Assembly: GCA_947853245.1 (NCBI GenBank) | Contig: CANTWP010000096.1 | Location: 1-7,050 of the forward strand | DNA: 7,050 bases | From: an uncultured Bacilli bacterium | GTDB lineage: Bacteria; Bacillota_I; Bacilli_A; RF39; UBA660 | Direction of reading: 5' to 3' | Part shown: positions 5,582 to 7,050 of the stretch, piece by piece | Layout of the letters: each line of letters opens with the position of its first letter | Position numbering within the stretch: position 1 is the stretch's first letter | The notes under the pieces: generated by a model | Told to the model about the DNA's origin: nothing | Seen by the model: the letters and a program-made list of their open reading frames with translations, nothing else | Databases searched by the model: none | Translations under genes and position numbers: made by a program

Positions 5582-6811
5582 ATGTGTCAAGTAGAAATTA
5601 AAGATTTTGATCATCAAGGGCGAGGTATTGGATTTTATAATCATAAAATTGTTTTCGTTGAAAATGCTTTACCTACAGAGATAGTTGATATTAAAATAGA
5701 AAAAGAAAAGAAAAAATTTGCCGAAGCAAAAGTGTCAAAATATGTCAAAGAATCTGTTAAGCGTACAAAACCTATTTGTCAATTATTTGGTAATTGTGGT
5801 GGTTGTGATATTATGCAAATTTCTTATAAAGAACAATTAAAGTTTAAACAGAATAAAATTGAAAATATTATGAATAAATATTTAGGTAGTAGCTCTTTTA
5901 TACAGAAGATTATTCCTGCTGGAGCTTTATATTACCGTAATAAGGTTACGTTTCATGTAAAGAATGGTAAAATAGGATATTTTAAAAAGAAGAGTAGTGA
6001 TTTATTACCAATAAATAATTGTTTTTTACTTGATCGCAGAATTATAGAAATTTATCAAATTATTAAAGAACGTATGGACTTACATGCTATTGATACTGTA
6101 ACAATTAGAACCTCTAAGAATACAGAAGATTCTATGGTAATTATTTATGTTAATAGGAAAATTGATGAAAAATTTTTATTAGATGTTCTTAGTAAATATG
6201 TATCTAGTATTATTGTGGTTTATAATAATGAATTTAAAACTATTTATGAAAATAATTATATTGTAGAAAAAATTTTTAATAAGCAATTTATGATAAAAAG
6301 AGATGCTTTTTTTCAAGTAAATACCGAACAAACTGAGAATCTTTATAGTAAAGTTTTAGAATATGCTGATATAAAAAAGAATGAAATAGTTCTAGATTTA
6401 TATTGTGGTACAGGAACCATTGGTATAATTGCTAGTGATTATGCTAAAGAGGTAATAGGAATTGAGTTAAATAAAGAAGCTGTAAATAGTGCTAATAAAA
6501 ATAAAAAATTAAATAACGTTGAAAATATACAATTTTATGTTGGTAATACGGGTACTATTTTAGAGCAACATAATTATCATGTAAATACAGTTATAGTTGA
6601 TCCACCTCGTGCTGGTCTTGATGATTTAGCTATTAAAGAAATTTTTAAGACTAATGCTAAAAAAATTGTTTATGTTTCTTGTGATCCGATGACTTTGGCA
6701 AGGGATCTAAAGATTTTATTGGATAGGTATGACATAAAAGAATTAACTCCAGTTGACATGTTTCCAAATACTGCTCACGTTGAATGTGTGTGCTTGTTAA
6801 AACTGCGTTAA
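5582..6811 (+). CDS. rlmD: 23S rRNA (uracil-C5)-methyltransferase, RlmD/RlmCD family
   Basis: This 409-residue cytoplasmic enzyme transfers a methyl group from S-adenosylmethionine to C5 of uridine in 23S rRNA (U1939, and in Gram-positive RlmCD also U747, E. coli numbering). The N-terminal 55 residues form a small TRAM-like RNA-binding domain. Iron-sulfur ligands are C66-x5-C72-x2-C75 (in NCGGCD) and C147. The methyltransferase domain shows FFQVN (243-247), motif I DLYCGTGTIG (272-281), the SAM-binding acid in GIEL (293-296) and DPPRAGL (340-346). The nucleophile is C367 in YVSCDP, and the likely base is E401 in TAHVEC. All key residues are present, so it should be active. Start at ATG 5582 was chosen over TTG 5567 because of the ribosome binding site. 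It is divergent from the germination operon; no clear terminator follows. Confidence 0.95.
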   Translation: MCQVEIKDFDHQGRGIGFYNHKIVFVENALPTEIVDIKIEKEKKKFAEAKVSKYVKESVKRTKPICQLFGNCGGCDIMQISYKEQLKFKQNKIENIMNKYLGSSSFIQKIIPAGALYYRNKVTFHVKNGKIGYFKKKSSDLLPINNCFLLDRRIIEIYQIIKERMDLHAIDTVTIRTSKNTEDSMVIIYVNRKIDEKFLLDVLSKYVSSIIVVYNNEFKTIYENNYIVEKIFNKQFMIKRDAFFQVNTEQTENLYSKVLEYADIKKNEIVLDLYCGTGTIGIIASDYAKEVIGIELNKEAVNSANKNKKLNNVENIQFYVGNTGTILEQHNYHVNTVIVDPPRAGLDDLAIKEIFKTNAKKIVYVSCDPMTLARDLKILLDRYDIKELTPVDMFPNTAHVECVCLLKLR

Positions 6812-7050
6812 ACCTTTATAAAATAAGGGAAAATCAACTATACATAGGGTGCTAAAAAAATCAAAAAAATAGTCAAAAATAGCAAAATTTTATAAAAAAA
6901 TCAAAAAAATATGATAGGTTGTTTTAATAAATATATAAAACATTAGAATAAGGAAACATATGGCTAAATCATTAATAAAAATACATAAAAAAGAATTTTA
7001 ATAATGTATTTTCTAAGACATAAATGGATGATATATTTATTTTATTAAAA
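6812..7050. other. Gene-poor, very AT-rich stretch after rlmD
   Basis: No gene of believable length fits here. The stretch is even poorer in GC than its surroundings: 21 G or C among the 120 bases 6841-6960. It holds a 19-bp direct repeat. It also holds a 13-codon reading frame at 6960-7001 with an AAGGAAA element at 6950-6956, and a frame open to the window edge from ATG 7024 with no good ribosome binding site. A 9-bp inverted repeat (AAAATACAT 6978-6986 and ATGTATTTT 7004-7012) has a 17-base loop and no T tract. TTGTTT at 6919-6924 and TAGAAT at 6944-6949 could be a weak promoter with a 19-bp spacer. There is no clear terminator for rlmD. Confidence 0.6.
6853..6911. repeat. 19-bp direct repeat, two copies 40 bp apart
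   Basis: TAAAAAAATCAAAAAAATA occurs exactly at 6853-6871 and again at 6893-6911. The bases between contain further CAAAA-type units (CAAAAATAG, CAAAATTT). The copies are low in complexity, each being two A tracts around TC. They could arise by slippage or duplication, or form a curved A-tract region. Two copies are too few for a CRISPR array, and the composition does not fit one. Confidence 0.6.

Noticed and set aside
6813..6829. CCTTTAT-AAA-ATAAGG as an rlmD terminator
   Set aside because: The stem needs a mismatch or bulge and no T tract follows it.
6853..6911. CRISPR array or phage attachment site
   Set aside because: Only two copies of a near-homopolymer repeat, no unique spacer of usual kind, no cas, integrase or tRNA gene nearby.
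1..7050. Mobile island or defence system
   Set aside because: No transposase, integrase, toxin-antitoxin, nuclease or methylase-specificity gene, no terminal repeats; all recognised genes are core, spore-related or of a known membrane family.

Overview
The window is very AT-rich DNA that looks chromosomal and comes from a low-GC Gram-positive bacterium (Bacillota), most likely an endospore former. Three things point there. There is a complete nutrient germinant receptor operon, a family known from endospore formers. Ribosome binding sites are of the AAGGAGG type. TGA is used as a stop: the gerAC gene ends on TGA inside an ATGA overlap, which argues against a Mycoplasma-type code. The taxon cannot be fixed further; an uncultured gut member of Bacilli or Clostridia would fit (inference).

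Layout, left to right. (1) At 2-112 is the 3' end of a gene whose last 36 residues resemble the C-terminus of RsuA/RluB-type pseudouridine synthases. (2) At 199-690 (+) is a small DUF5684-like membrane protein. (3) At 710-919 (-) is a single-cluster [4Fe-4S] ferredoxin, convergent with the previous gene and sharing one hairpin terminator with it. (4) At 1026-1745 (+) is an unrecognised, highly charged protein with one C-terminal membrane anchor, transcribed divergently from the ferredoxin. (5) At 5503-1760 (-) are three tightly packed germination receptor genes in the order A (4040-5503), C (2854-4038), B (1760-2857). They end in a hairpin shared with the unknown gene. (6) At 5582-6811 (+) is a 23S rRNA uracil-C5 methyltransferase (RlmD/RlmCD family), divergent from the germination operon. 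(7) From 6812 to 7050 is a gene-poor, even more AT-rich stretch with a 19-bp direct repeat.

How the genes work together. The A, B and C receptor subunits form one inner-membrane complex of the dormant spore that senses a small nutrient and starts germination. A CATATTA box upstream of gerAA fits a forespore sigma-G promoter and overlaps the rlmD promoter in the opposite direction. The remaining genes look like housekeeping or conserved functions with ordinary sigma-A promoters. Most promoters lie almost on top of the ribosome binding site, so predicted leaders are very short.

I found no CRISPR array, transposase, tRNA or rRNA gene, phage gene or defence system. The best candidates for something undescribed are the tail-anchored protein at 1026-1745 and the overlapping divergent promoter at 5526-5562.
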